NCBI RefSeq assembly: GCF_042445055.1
Contig: NZ_CP170339.1
Coordinates: 1,674,001-1,738,000, forward strand
Source: Falsihalocynthiibacter sp042445055
GTDB taxonomy: Bacteria; Pseudomonadota; Alphaproteobacteria; Rhodobacterales; Rhodobacteraceae
Direction: 5' to 3'
Length of the DNA stretch: 64,000 nucleotides
Shown: positions 7,689-16,120 of the stretch, piece after piece
How positions within the stretch are numbered: the first letter of the stretch is position 1
Layout of the letters: every line of letters begins with the position of its first letter
The notes under the pieces: model-generated
Database searches by the model: none
The model's input: the letters and a program-made list of their open reading frames with translations, nothing else
Told to the model about the DNA's origin: nothing
Program-made: the position numbers and the translations under genes

Positions 7689-8288
7689 CTAAAAAGTCAC
7701 AACAATCTCGGTTTCCCGAAGTTCTGCGCTAAGCTTCCTACCTGCTGCGCGCAGGGCATCGGGAACCAAGGCAAAGTGGACCTGCGCAGGAAGCAGAGGG
7801 CTCTCATCATTTGGTTTCGACAGGCGCCGCCACAAATCCGTGTCGATCTTGATTTTTTCGGCCTGACCCTGGATGCGCCAATCCTCTCCATTCTTGGTAA
7901 TTGCGATCTCGCCGCCATAGGGCATCGCTGTCTCCAGGCATTGAATGAGAAGAAAGGCGAGTTTCACATCAGTCCGGAGCTGATCCGAAGTCACAGGCCA
8001 ATGAACTCTGAGGCGCGGACTACCTGAGGCATTTTCTAGAATATCGCGCAGTTCATCGTTGTTTTGAAGTTGCCCCTCGCTTGCCGCGCCAAAAGCAACA
8101 CGAAAATACCGTAGACGCGCGTTTGCATGCGCGACGCTATCGCTAATGAGTGCCATTTCGGGACCATCCAGCGCGCCGCCCATCTGAAGCAGTTCAATTC
8201 CATTGCCGATGGCGCCCAAAGGGCTGATAAGGTCATGACATATCCGCGAGCCAAGCAGGGCGGTCAAATCGGTGTTTTTGGTGTGCAT
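7689..8288 (-). CDS. chpT: Histidine phosphotransferase ChpT
   Basis: ChpT carries phosphate from the hybrid kinase CckA to the response regulators CtrA and CpdR in the alphaproteobacterial cell-cycle relay. The 199-residue protein has the DHp-like helix with the phosphorylated His18 in SRICHDLISPLGAIGNGIELL, as in Caulobacter ChpT, and a degenerate ATPase-like C-terminal half without ATP-binding boxes. In roseobacters this relay controls motility and gene-transfer-agent functions rather than being strictly essential (family knowledge). ctrA and sciP lie 36 kb away in the same window. It diverges from the DUF3553 gene over a 29-base gap. Confidence 0.88.
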   Translation of the reverse strand: MHTKNTDLTALLGSRICHDLISPLGAIGNGIELLQMGGALDGPEMALISDSVAHANARLRYFRVAFGAASEGQLQNNDELRDILENASGSPRLRVHWPVTSDQLRTDVKLAFLLIQCLETAMPYGGEIAITKNGEDWRIQGQAEKIKIDTDLWRRLSKPNDESPLLPAQVHFALVPDALRAAGRKLSAELRETEIVVTF

Positions 8289-8317
8289 GGCTAATCCTAG
8301 AGTGCGAAAGGTTAATA

Positions 8318-8497
8318 ATGAATGAACTATTAGAACCGGGTATGCTTGTTAAACACCCAGAACAACCCAATTGGGGGCTTGGGCAGGTACAATCGGTCAT
8401 AGATGGTAAAATAACCGTTAATTTTGAACAATGCGGTAAAGTAACCATCGACGGCAACAGGGTCACTTTGCTGCCTGTGTTTGATACGGATGCCTAG
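8318..8497 (+). CDS. Small DUF3553-type protein
   Basis: This encodes 59 residues, starting MNELLEPGMLVKHPEQPNWG, followed by LGQVQSVIDGKITVNF and VTIDG. It resembles DUF3553, a short beta-rich fold also found near helicase C-termini (PcrA/UvrD tails), where it may bind nucleic acid or protein. The gene is divergent from chpT, a neighbour pairing I believe is common in Rhodobacterales. The start ATG 8318 has AAAGG a few bases upstream. Biological role unknown. Confidence 0.8.
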   Translation: MNELLEPGMLVKHPEQPNWGLGQVQSVIDGKITVNFEQCGKVTIDGNRVTLLPVFDTDA

Positions 8498-8579
8498 CGC
8501 AACGTCACGGCGCATTGGGTTGCGCAAAAGCGGTTTTTTGCCTAGAACCTCAACAGTTTTAGCGGAGCCAACCACCTAT

Positions 8580-9359
8580 ATGTCAAAGACCGATCCGAAG
8601 TTTGAAACGCGCCTTGCCGTGACCGAAGACGACCTGCGCGCTGCCCAACGGTTGAGGTATGAAGTCTTTGTTAAGGAGTTGGGTGGCGACGGAGAGATGG
8701 TTGACCATGAAAACCGTCTGGAGAAGGACGAGTTTGACCCTTTCTACGATCATCTCTTGCTGGTTGACGCTTCGCGTGATGCCGCGAAATTTGATCATGT
8801 TGTAGGTGTTTATCGTCTTTTGCGGGGCGAAAAGGCCGCCGATATCGGGCGCTTTTACTCAGAGAGTGAATACGATCTCAGCGCGCTAAAATCCTCTGGC
8901 CGCAAGCTATTGGAACTTGGGCGAAGCTGTGTACATGCGGATTATCGGGGCGGGACAGCGATGTTCCACCTGTGGAACGCGCTTGCGAGCTATGTGCTTG
9001 ATCACGAGGTGGAAATCCTGTTTGGAGTGGCAAGTTTTCATGGAACGGATGTCGAGAAGTTAAGCCAGTCATTGGCGTATTTGCACGCCAATCATCTCGC
9101 GCCGCCGGAATTGCGTGTGCGGGCACATGATCACCACTTTCAATCAATGGATTTGGTTCCGACCGATGACATCGACCGCCGCGCTGCGATGGTCGGCACC
9201 CCCGCGCTGATCAAAGCATACTTACGGTTGGGCGGATTCGTCGGCGAGGGGGCGTTCCTTGACCATGCATTTAACACGACGGATGTTTGTTTGCTCATGG
9301 ATACCGAGCGCATGAACGCCAAGCACAAGAGCTTTTATACCAAGGGCCGCGCGTCATGA
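8580..9359 (+). CDS. olsB: Ornithine N-alpha-acyltransferase (lyso-ornithine lipid synthase)
   Basis: OlsB transfers a 3-hydroxy fatty acyl chain from acyl-ACP to ornithine, the first step to phosphorus-free ornithine lipid. From ATG 8580 the product is 259 residues; the frame extends upstream without similarity. It has the GNAT-related acyl-homoserine-lactone-synthase-like fold: LRYEVFVKELGG, ENRLEKDEFDPFYDHLLLVD, VGVYRLLRG, then LELGRSCVHADYRGGTAMFHLWNAL. Its TGA overlaps the olsA ATG, so the two enzymes are made together. Ornithine lipids replace phospholipids under phosphate limitation in marine bacteria. No Pho box was looked for beyond inspection, and none was obvious. Confidence 0.9.
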   Translation: MSKTDPKFETRLAVTEDDLRAAQRLRYEVFVKELGGDGEMVDHENRLEKDEFDPFYDHLLLVDASRDAAKFDHVVGVYRLLRGEKAADIGRFYSESEYDLSALKSSGRKLLELGRSCVHADYRGGTAMFHLWNALASYVLDHEVEILFGVASFHGTDVEKLSQSLAYLHANHLAPPELRVRAHDHHFQSMDLVPTDDIDRRAAMVGTPALIKAYLRLGGFVGEGAFLDHAFNTTDVCLLMDTERMNAKHKSFYTKGRAS

Positions 9360-10177
9360 ACGCGACGTGGACCTCAGAGACCACGCCCGCACCCTATAAA
9401 ATCAGTGCGATGGGGTATGTGCGTATCTTGTGGCGCGGCATTCCGCTCTTGTTGGTGACGACGGTGTGTTTGGTACTGATGCTACTATTGCGTCTGATTG
9501 AACGCCCTATTTATGGCCTGCGCCGTCCGTTTACGCCTTACCTCACGTTGCTCGTTTGCAAGAGCGCGTTTTTCTTTATTGGAATGGGGTACTCAACCCG
9601 CGGCGAGATCATGCCGCATAAGGGAGCTGTGGTCTCTAACCATGCGTCATGGCTTGATATTTTCGCTTTGAATGCACGTAAGCGGATCTATTTTGTCGCC
9701 AAGTCCGAAGTGGCAAACTGGCCCGGTATCGGGTGGTTGGCACGCGCGACTGGAACGGTGTTTATTGCCCGCAAGGCGTCAGATGCGCAAAGGCAACGCG
9801 AAATCTTTCAATCGCGCTTGCTGGCGGGGCATAAGCTGTTGTTCTTTCCTGAAGGGACTTCAACGGACGGTCTTAGGGTTTTGCGTTTTAAATCAACGCT
9901 CTTTGCGGCGTTCTTTGCGCCGGAGGTTGTCGATGAGATGTGGATTCAACCTGTAACGGTGAACTATACCGCACCCGAAGGTGAGAGCGCTGAGTTTTAT
10001 GGCTGGTGGGGCGATATGGGCTTTGCTTCGCATTTCCTCAAGACACTTGCCGTCAAGCGTCAGGGCAGTGTCGAAGTCGTGTACCATCCGGCAGTTGAGG
10101 CCAAGGGTTTCGATAGCCGAAAATCCCTCGCGCGGCATTGTGAATCCGAAGTGCGCAAGGGATTAGTTGTTTCATAA
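9356..10177 (+). CDS. olsA: Lyso-ornithine lipid O-acyltransferase
   Basis: OlsA adds the second acyl chain to lyso-ornithine lipid and can also act like PlsC on lysophosphatidate. The start ATG 9356 overlaps the olsB stop (ATGA), giving 273 residues; upstream frame is olsB in another register. A membrane segment (about residues 24-48, IPLLLVTTVCLVLMLLL) is followed by acyltransferase motifs NHASWLDIFAL (the NHxSxxD form of HX4D), GTVFIARK and FFPEGTSTDG. It is membrane bound on the cytoplasmic side. It ends 20 bases from the convergent ThiE-like gene. Confidence 0.9.
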   Translation: MNATWTSETTPAPYKISAMGYVRILWRGIPLLLVTTVCLVLMLLLRLIERPIYGLRRPFTPYLTLLVCKSAFFFIGMGYSTRGEIMPHKGAVVSNHASWLDIFALNARKRIYFVAKSEVANWPGIGWLARATGTVFIARKASDAQRQREIFQSRLLAGHKLLFFPEGTSTDGLRVLRFKSTLFAAFFAPEVVDEMWIQPVTVNYTAPEGESAEFYGWWGDMGFASHFLKTLAVKRQGSVEVVYHPAVEAKGFDSRKSLARHCESEVRKGLVVS

Positions 10178-10197
10178 CAGTGTATTGAGCGAGGAAG

Positions 10198-10833
10198 TTA
10201 AGCTCTCGATGTCGCGATAAGGGTGCGAAGGGCTTCTAGCGGAGCATCCTTGGACCAGATTTCGTTGCCCACTCCAAAGAAGTCAACGAAGGGCGCAAGT
10301 GTCGCCACGATCTCTTGCGAGAGAGCACCTTCGGCAACGACGGGAACTTCGATCATTTCGCTCCACCACTGGAACAGGTCGGCTTCTGCACGGCTTCCGT
10401 CGCCGAGCGGCGTCTGACCGCAAGGGCCGAAGGATACATAGTCAGCGCCATGTTCGCCTGCGCTCATGCCTTCGTGATTGGAGGCTCCGCAGAAAGCGCC
10501 GACGATCGCATCCGCGCCCAGTTCCTTGCGGGCGTGACGCACTGTGCGTGCGCTGTCGAGCAGGTGAACTCCATCAAGGCCCAAACGCTCGACAAGTTGA
10601 ATGTGGCTGTCGATAACCAACGCAACATCGCGGCTCTGACAGACATCGCGCAGCGCGTCAGCGGCCCGCGAAATCCGGTCCTCATCATGGCTGGCCATTG
10701 CGAGACGGACGCAGGAAATCTCTTCGCTGTCCAATACCTTCGCAAGCTGGTCTGGAAACTGGGACAGTTCAAACTCAGGCGGCGAAATAAGATAGAATTG
10801 TGCGGTGTCGGGCGCGTTTTGTTCGTTCGCCAT
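10198..10833 (-). CDS. ThiE/TenI-like protein with degraded active site
   Basis: The 211-residue protein has the TIM-barrel outline of thiamine phosphate synthase: DGVHLLDSARTVRHARKELGAD, GADYVSFGPCGQTPLGDG and VPVVAEGALSQE. Key features of true ThiE seem absent: the Arg-x-Lys of strand 2 reads VRLAMAS, the Asn-Asp of the INDR motif reads IDSH, the lysine after the GPxFxTxTK loop is missing, and the late GGI reads EGAL. I therefore do not assign the thiamine reaction. It may bind another small molecule, or be a regulator like TenI. The start ATG has AAGGAG 8 bases upstream. No other thiamine gene or TPP element is near. Confidence 0.8.
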   Translation of the reverse strand: MANEQNAPDTAQFYLISPPEFELSQFPDQLAKVLDSEEISCVRLAMASHDEDRISRAADALRDVCQSRDVALVIDSHIQLVERLGLDGVHLLDSARTVRHARKELGADAIVGAFCGASNHEGMSAGEHGADYVSFGPCGQTPLGDGSRAEADLFQWWSEMIEVPVVAEGALSQEIVATLAPFVDFFGVGNEIWSKDAPLEALRTLIATSRA

Positions 10834-10888
10834 CTCGAAGCTCCTTGAATATCTTGCTGCTTCTCATATCGCGGAAATTCGGGCTTGG

Positions 10889-11221
10889 CTATGTCTTTGG
10901 CGGGAGGTTTTTCGCGTTGGTTAACGAAAGTTCGATCCATTTAGCACGTTTTGCGTCATCAGCGAGGGCTTCCTCCGTGGTTTCGATCATGCCTCCCATT
11001 TTGCGACCCGTGAAAGAGAGCGGAGCGGCCCCCGCGATTGCAAGTGCTTCGGCTTCGCGTTCCTTACCCGGACGGAACATACCGCCGCCCTTGTGAACGC
11101 CACAGACCATATGTCCGCGATAGAGAAAACACAGCCCGCCGAACATCTTCTTTTCGTTGATGCCGTCAATGCCTTCCAGATCGTCGCGCATCATTTGCGC
11201 AAGCCCTTCGTCATATGCCAT
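10889..11221 (-). CDS. TfoX/Sxy N-terminal-domain protein
   Basis: This is 110 residues from ATG 11221 (MAYDEGLAQMMRDDL), with AGGAG 5 bases upstream; the longer frame is not family-like. KKMFGGLCFLYRGHMVCGV and the C-terminal region match the TfoX N-terminal fold. Full TfoX activates competence genes in gammaproteobacteria, but single-domain versions are widespread in alphaproteobacteria and have no proven competence role. It lies between the ThiE-like gene and the divergent trmJ. The call is to fold only. Confidence 0.8.
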   Translation of the reverse strand: MAYDEGLAQMMRDDLEGIDGINEKKMFGGLCFLYRGHMVCGVHKGGGMFRPGKEREAEALAIAGAAPLSFTGRKMGGMIETTEEALADDAKRAKWIELSLTNAKNLPPKT

Positions 11222-11305
11222 TGGGTTCTCCTTGCGTTGCTGGTGACGGGAGCGTAACACGGGCCGCAGTATTGGCAAATTCAAAGGTAAGAAAAGGCGT
11301 CCCCC

Positions 11306-12052
11306 GTGAGCGAAGAAAATTGGCGTGGTCCACAGCCGTCCTTTATTTTGGTGCGGCCTCAAATGGGTGAGAATATCGGCGGCGCGGCACGTGCGATGTG
11401 GAACTTCGGGCTAGACCGTATGCGCATCGTTGACCCACGCGATGGATGGCCCAATCAGAAGGCCGTCGCCATGGCGAGTGGAGCAGGGCGCCTCCTTGAT
11501 GAGGCTCAGATATTCGAGGATACGCCCGACGCACTTGCGGATTGTAACTTCATCTTTGCGACAACCGCGCGCCATCGCGGGCTGACCAAACCGATCATGA
11601 CACCTGAGCGCGCGATGGAGCACGCACGAGAATTGATTGCGCAGGGGCAGAAGGTGGGCGTCTTGTTCGGCCCCGAACGATCCGGCCTTGAGAACGAAGA
11701 TGTCGCGCGCGCGAATGCGGTGATCTCTGTGCCGGTAAATCCCGAGTTTGCCTCGCTCAACCTTGCGCAATGCGTTTTGCTGACAGCTTATGAGTGGCGC
11801 CGCCAGAGTGTAGAAGTTCCGGCCGAGGTGGTCGAAATGGCCAAAACCGAGTTTGCGCCCGATATCGAGGTTCAAAAACTTGGCGACCACTTTGAAGAAC
11901 GTCTTGAGGAAGCAGGATTTTTCTATCCTGAGGCCAAGAAAACAAGCATGAAGCTCAACCTTCGCAATATGTGGGCACGGATGCCGATGACCCGCGCGGA
12001 TGTGCAGATGCTGCATGGTGTGCTGCGTCAACTCTTGCGCAAAAAAGACTAG
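11306..12052 (+). CDS. trmJ: tRNA (cytidine/uridine-2'-O-)-methyltransferase TrmJ
   Basis: TrmJ methylates the ribose at position 32 of tRNAs using S-adenosylmethionine. It starts at GTG 11306 and has 248 residues. The SPOUT fold is visible in SFILVRPQMGENIGGAARAMWNFG at the N-terminus and in the trefoil-knot motifs VLFGPERSGLENEDVARAN and PVNPEFASLNLAQCVLLTAYEW. The C-terminal helical tail is typical of TrmJ rather than TrmL. It is divergent from the TfoX-like gene and followed by ctaA after about 50 bases. Confidence 0.9.
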   Translation: MSEENWRGPQPSFILVRPQMGENIGGAARAMWNFGLDRMRIVDPRDGWPNQKAVAMASGAGRLLDEAQIFEDTPDALADCNFIFATTARHRGLTKPIMTPERAMEHARELIAQGQKVGVLFGPERSGLENEDVARANAVISVPVNPEFASLNLAQCVLLTAYEWRRQSVEVPAEVVEMAKTEFAPDIEVQKLGDHFEERLEEAGFFYPEAKKTSMKLNLRNMWARMPMTRADVQMLHGVLRQLLRKKD

Positions 12053-12105
12053 AAAACACGTCCAACATAAGCCAACTTCGCTAGGTCAAAATGACGGAGC
12101 CATTC

Positions 12106-13245
12106 ATGAGTAAACCACGCAATATTTTTGAGGAAGTCAGCGAGAACACCGCATCCACGGTACAACCCGGCGCGATTGATCGCGCGGCAAGGGGAGCGCG
12201 CCGTGGCATTCGTGCGTGGCTGATGCTCATATTCTTGATGGTTGCTTTGATGATTGTGATCGGCGGCCTGACCAGACTAACAGAGTCGGGGCTTTCGATT
12301 ACCGAATGGCGTCCCGTGACAGGTGCGATCCCTCCGATGAATGCGGAGGCGTTGAATGCCGAGTTCCTGAAATATCAGGCGACTCCGCAGTATGATGCGT
12401 TGAACCGTGGTATGGAGCTCTCGGAGTTTCAGTTTATCTATTGGTGGGAATGGGGACATCGCCAGCTAGGGCGGACTGTGGGCCTCGTTTGGGCGCTTGG
12501 TTTTGTTGGCTTCTTTGTGACCAAGAATATTCCGACAGGTTGGACGCGGCGCTTGCTTTTGCTCGGTGTCTTGGGCGGCGCACAAGGCGCGATCGGCTGG
12601 TGGATGGTGGCATCCGGACTTGAGGACGGAATGGTCTCGGTTGCGTCTTATCGTCTTGCGGTGCACTTGGGGCTGGCGTTTGTCATTCTCGGCTTCCTTG
12701 GCTGGTATATCCTTCTGTTGGGGCGGCGAGAGGCTGATCTCCTCAAGGCGCGACGTGAGCGCGAGGCCAAGTTGTTTTCAATGTCGACGGGGCTTCTTCA
12801 TTTCTCGTTTGTTCAGATCATCCTGGGCGCACTGGTTGCGGGGATTGATGCGGGGCGTACCTTTACGGACTGGCCGCTCATGGCTGGGTCGTTCCTTCCC
12901 GAGGGGATGTTTGAGCTTTCCCCGCTCTGGACCAATTTCTTTGAGAATCCGGGCCTTGTGCAATTCATCCACCGCATGGCTGCCTATCTTCTGTTGATTT
13001 TTGCCTTTGTGGTTTGGCGTCGGTCGCGTCAAAGCGGCAAGTTTATAACGCGCCGTGCATTTGATTTCGTGCTGGGAATGATGGTGATACAGGCCATTCT
13101 GGGTATTTTGACCGTTTGGAATGCCGCGCCGCTTACCATCGCTATTCAGCACCAGATCGGTGCGATCCTTCTTTGGGTACTGATCCTAAATGCGCGCTTC
13201 AACGCGCAGTACCCCCGTGAACAAATGATTAAGAGAGGCGCGTAA
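12106..13245 (+). CDS. ctaA: Heme A synthase (COX15/CtaA)
   Basis: CtaA oxidises heme O to heme A in the inner membrane for aa3-type cytochrome oxidase. ATG 12106 (MSKPRN) is preferred because GGAG lies 6 bases ahead; ATG 12091 would place that site inside the gene. The 379-residue protein has about eight membrane segments, the GLTRLTESGLSITEWRPVTGAIPP signature after the first segment, WWEWGHRQLGR with a heme-ligand histidine, and a mirrored second half (IHRMAAYLL, IQHQIGAILLW). It lacks an obvious extracytoplasmic cysteine pair, as expected for the alphaproteobacterial type. The M32 peptidase gene begins at the very next base. Confidence 0.93.
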   Translation: MSKPRNIFEEVSENTASTVQPGAIDRAARGARRGIRAWLMLIFLMVALMIVIGGLTRLTESGLSITEWRPVTGAIPPMNAEALNAEFLKYQATPQYDALNRGMELSEFQFIYWWEWGHRQLGRTVGLVWALGFVGFFVTKNIPTGWTRRLLLLGVLGGAQGAIGWWMVASGLEDGMVSVASYRLAVHLGLAFVILGFLGWYILLLGRREADLLKARREREAKLFSMSTGLLHFSFVQIILGALVAGIDAGRTFTDWPLMAGSFLPEGMFELSPLWTNFFENPGLVQFIHRMAAYLLLIFAFVVWRRSRQSGKFITRRAFDFVLGMMVIQAILGILTVWNAAPLTIAIQHQIGAILLWVLILNARFNAQYPREQMIKRGA

Positions 13246-14724
13246 ATGTCTGCTTATAAGGAACTTATGGCGTTCACGCGCCAAACGATGGCGCTTGGTG
13301 AAATTTCGGGGCGTCTTGGCTGGGACCAAGAAACGATGATGGCCGAAGGTTCTGCGATTCAGCGTTCCGAAGAGATGGCCGCCCTCGAAGGTGTGCTGCA
13401 CGCGCGCCGCACGAACCCGAAGATTGGCGAATGGCTTGATACCATTGAGGATACTTCACTGAGCCAAGCAGAGCAGGCGCAAATGCGGCTTATCCGCGAA
13501 CAGTATACGCGTGCGGTCAAAGTTCCCGCAGATCTTGCTGAGGAAATCGCGCGGACAACCTCAACCGCACAGGGCATCTGGGCGCAGGCGCGCGTGGCCG
13601 AGAGTTTTGATGCTTTCGCCCCGACGCTTGAGCGTGTTGTTGATCTGAAGCGTCAAGAAGCAGAGGCAATTGCCGACGGCGGTGATGTCTATGACACGAT
13701 GCTACAGGACTATGAACCTGGGACATCTGCACGCGAAATCGGCGAGATGTTTGACGCCCTGCGGCCCCGTTTGGTTGCGCTTCGCGAACGGATTTTGGGT
13801 GCGGAAGTATCGCCGCGTGCGCTTGATCGAGAGTTCGATCCCGCCGCGCAATTGGCGTTAAGCAGCAAACTGGCTATGGGCTTTGGCTATGACTTCACCC
13901 GCGGGCGCATTGATCAGGCCGTACATCCATTCTCGAGCGGTTCGGGCAATGATGTGCGGATCACAACACGGACGAGCTTGCGCGATCCGTTCAATTGTAT
14001 CTATTCGACGATCCACGAAGTGGGCCACGCGTGTTATGAGCAGAATATCTCGCAGGATTACCTCCTAACGCCAGTTGGGCGCGGTGTTTCGATGGGTGTC
14101 CACGAAAGCCAGAGCCGCATCTATGAGAACCAAATTGGCCGTGGCGCCGCATATACGGCCTATCTGTTTGGCGAAATGACAACCGCATTCGGTGACATTG
14201 GAGTTGCCGATGCGGAGGCATTCTTTGCCACAGTGAACCGTGTGTCGTCGGGGCATATTCGAACCGAGGCGGATGAAATCCACTATAACCTGCACGTCAT
14301 GCTGCGCTTTGATCTGGAGCGTCAACTGGTCTCAGGGGAGCTGGCCGTTGCGGACCTTCCCGAGGCATGGAACGCGCGGTTTGAGGCCGATTTTGGTGCC
14401 AAAGTGGACAAGCCAAGCAACGGCTGTTTGCAAGATGTGCATTGGTCTGTGGGGCTGTTTGGATACTTCCCGACCTACACGCTTGGCAACGTCTATGCGG
14501 GCTGCTTGAACGCCGCCATGCGCAGGGATGTTGTGGGATTGGACGAGGATTTCGCACGCGGAGACACAACGCGCGCAACTGACTGGCTTCGCGAGAATGT
14601 GCAGCGCCACGGCGGCCTCTATGAGAGTCGTGATGTAATTGCGCGCGCGTGCAATGGCGCCGTCAGCGAGGAGCCATTGCTTGCGTATCTCGAGGACAAG
14701 TTCAGTCGGATTTACAACCTCTAG
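13246..14724 (+). CDS. M32-family carboxypeptidase (Taq type)
   Basis: This is a 492-residue zinc metallocarboxypeptidase of family M32. It has the zinc motif HEVGH (in STIHEVGHACYEQ, about residue 258), the downstream glutamate region GVHESQSRIYENQIGR, DVRITTRTS and a C-terminal HWSVGLFGYFPTYTLGN. Such enzymes remove C-terminal residues from peptides in the cytoplasm and need no signal, in line with the soluble N-terminus. It starts directly after the ctaA stop (TAAATG), so it shares that message, and its stop overlaps the convergent CorC-type gene by a few bases. Confidence 0.92.
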   Translation: MSAYKELMAFTRQTMALGEISGRLGWDQETMMAEGSAIQRSEEMAALEGVLHARRTNPKIGEWLDTIEDTSLSQAEQAQMRLIREQYTRAVKVPADLAEEIARTTSTAQGIWAQARVAESFDAFAPTLERVVDLKRQEAEAIADGGDVYDTMLQDYEPGTSAREIGEMFDALRPRLVALRERILGAEVSPRALDREFDPAAQLALSSKLAMGFGYDFTRGRIDQAVHPFSSGSGNDVRITTRTSLRDPFNCIYSTIHEVGHACYEQNISQDYLLTPVGRGVSMGVHESQSRIYENQIGRGAAYTAYLFGEMTTAFGDIGVADAEAFFATVNRVSSGHIRTEADEIHYNLHVMLRFDLERQLVSGELAVADLPEAWNARFEADFGAKVDKPSNGCLQDVHWSVGLFGYFPTYTLGNVYAGCLNAAMRRDVVGLDEDFARGDTTRATDWLRENVQRHGGLYESRDVIARACNGAVSEEPLLAYLEDKFSRIYNL

Positions 14725-16010
14725 AGAGGGCGGATCTTGAGCTTTGCGATGCGGTTTCCGTCCATCTCTGCGATCTCGAACTGGAACCCGTGGAAGGCAT
14801 ATGTCTGACCTTGCGAAGGGATGAGTTGTGCTTCGTGAATGACAAGGCCCGCGATTGTGTTGGCCTCGTCATCAGGGAGGCTCCAATCGGTCGCACGGTT
14901 TAGATCGCGGATCGTCGTGGCGCCATCCACAAGGAAGCGTCCGCCATCGGTTTTCTCAATCACTGGGAGGTCACTTGCGTCAAATTCGTCGGTGATCTCG
15001 CCTACGATTTCCTCAAGAATATCCTCTAGCGTAATCAAGCCTTGAAGGGCGCCGTATTCGTCCACAACGAGTGCAAAGTGCGTGCGCCGTTTAAGGAACT
15101 GACGCATTTGATCGTCAAGTGTCGTGGTTTCGGGCACGAAATACGGATCACGAGCGACATCCATCAAATTGAAGCTCTTGAGCGTTTCTACAAATGGTTG
15201 ACCAGTTTTGGCGCGATCGTTCATCGCGCGCAGCATGTGTTTCGTGTGTAGAATACCGACCACGTTTTCAGGCTCGTCACGATAAATCGGCAAACGCGTG
15301 TGGCGGCTTTTGAGGAGGATGTTCAACACCTGCTCAGGTGGTGTGGCGGCATCGATCATTTCGATTTGGCTGCGGTGGAGCATGATTTCCTCAACCACAC
15401 GATCAGACAGATCAAGGGCTCCGAGGATGCGGTCGCGGTCTTCTTTCTGAACGATCCCTTCAGAGTGGCCCAGCGAAATGGCCCCAGCGATTTCCTCGCG
15501 CATTCCGAGGACGTTTTGATCGGGATCAGTTTGCACGCCGAACAGGCCTAGGATGCTGCGCACAAGGGCACGAACAAACGTCACCACAGGTGAGAAGATT
15601 GTAATCACAAGCGAAATAGGGCCACTCACACCTGCGGCGGCGGTTTCGGCATTGGTAATCGCATAGGTTTTTGGCAGGACCTCAGCAAAAATCAGAACCA
15701 GTAGCGTCATCATCAAGGTGGCCAGAGCAACACCGGATTCACCGTACAAACGTGTAAAGAGCGCCGTCGCTAGCGAGGTTGCTAGGATGTTCACAAGGTT
15801 GTTGCCCAACAGGACAGAGCCGATGAGCCGCTCGCTATCTTCGGTGATCTGGAGCGCCCGTTCTGCCCCGCGCGAGCCTTTGTCGGCTTGGCTGCGCAAT
15901 TTGCCGCGGCTTGCGGCGGTTAGTGCCGTCTCAGAGCCGGAAAAGAATGCGGACATAACCAGCAAAGCGAGAATTGCGCCTGCTGTGATCAAAAATGCGG
16001 TGTCAAGCAC
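14721..16010 (-). CDS. CNNM/CorC-type transporter with CBS pair (HlyC/CorC family)
   Basis: The 429-residue inner-membrane protein has an N-terminal DUF21 (CNNM) domain with about four hydrophobic segments (residues 1-180; AFFSGSETALTAASRG signature), two CBS repeats (about 200-335; LPIYRDEPENVVGILHTK, FALVVDEYGALQGLITLEDI) and a C-terminal CorC_HlyC domain. Relatives (YfjD, MpfA, CorC) are linked to magnesium or cobalt efflux. Old haemolysin C names are not meaningful here. It is convergent with the carboxypeptidase and followed upstream by xerD on the same strand. Confidence 0.9.
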   Translation of the reverse strand: MLDTAFLITAGAILALLVMSAFFSGSETALTAASRGKLRSQADKGSRGAERALQITEDSERLIGSVLLGNNLVNILATSLATALFTRLYGESGVALATLMMTLLVLIFAEVLPKTYAITNAETAAAGVSGPISLVITIFSPVVTFVRALVRSILGLFGVQTDPDQNVLGMREEIAGAISLGHSEGIVQKEDRDRILGALDLSDRVVEEIMLHRSQIEMIDAATPPEQVLNILLKSRHTRLPIYRDEPENVVGILHTKHMLRAMNDRAKTGQPFVETLKSFNLMDVARDPYFVPETTTLDDQMRQFLKRRTHFALVVDEYGALQGLITLEDILEEIVGEITDEFDASDLPVIEKTDGGRFLVDGATTIRDLNRATDWSLPDDEANTIAGLVIHEAQLIPSQGQTYAFHGFQFEIAEMDGNRIAKLKIRPL

Positions 16011-16120
16011 GGGGTATTGTTATCCATTCGTAATTACAGTGACTCTATCTTATGGGGCGCGACGAATGTTTGTTCAAGAAGCGCCCGCACGTATTATCCA
16101 AACTGCGGCAAAATCTGACA

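Noticed and set aside
14721..16010. Haemolysin C assignment
   Set aside because: Domain order is CNNM-CBS-CorC, a transporter family; the haemolysin name is historical.
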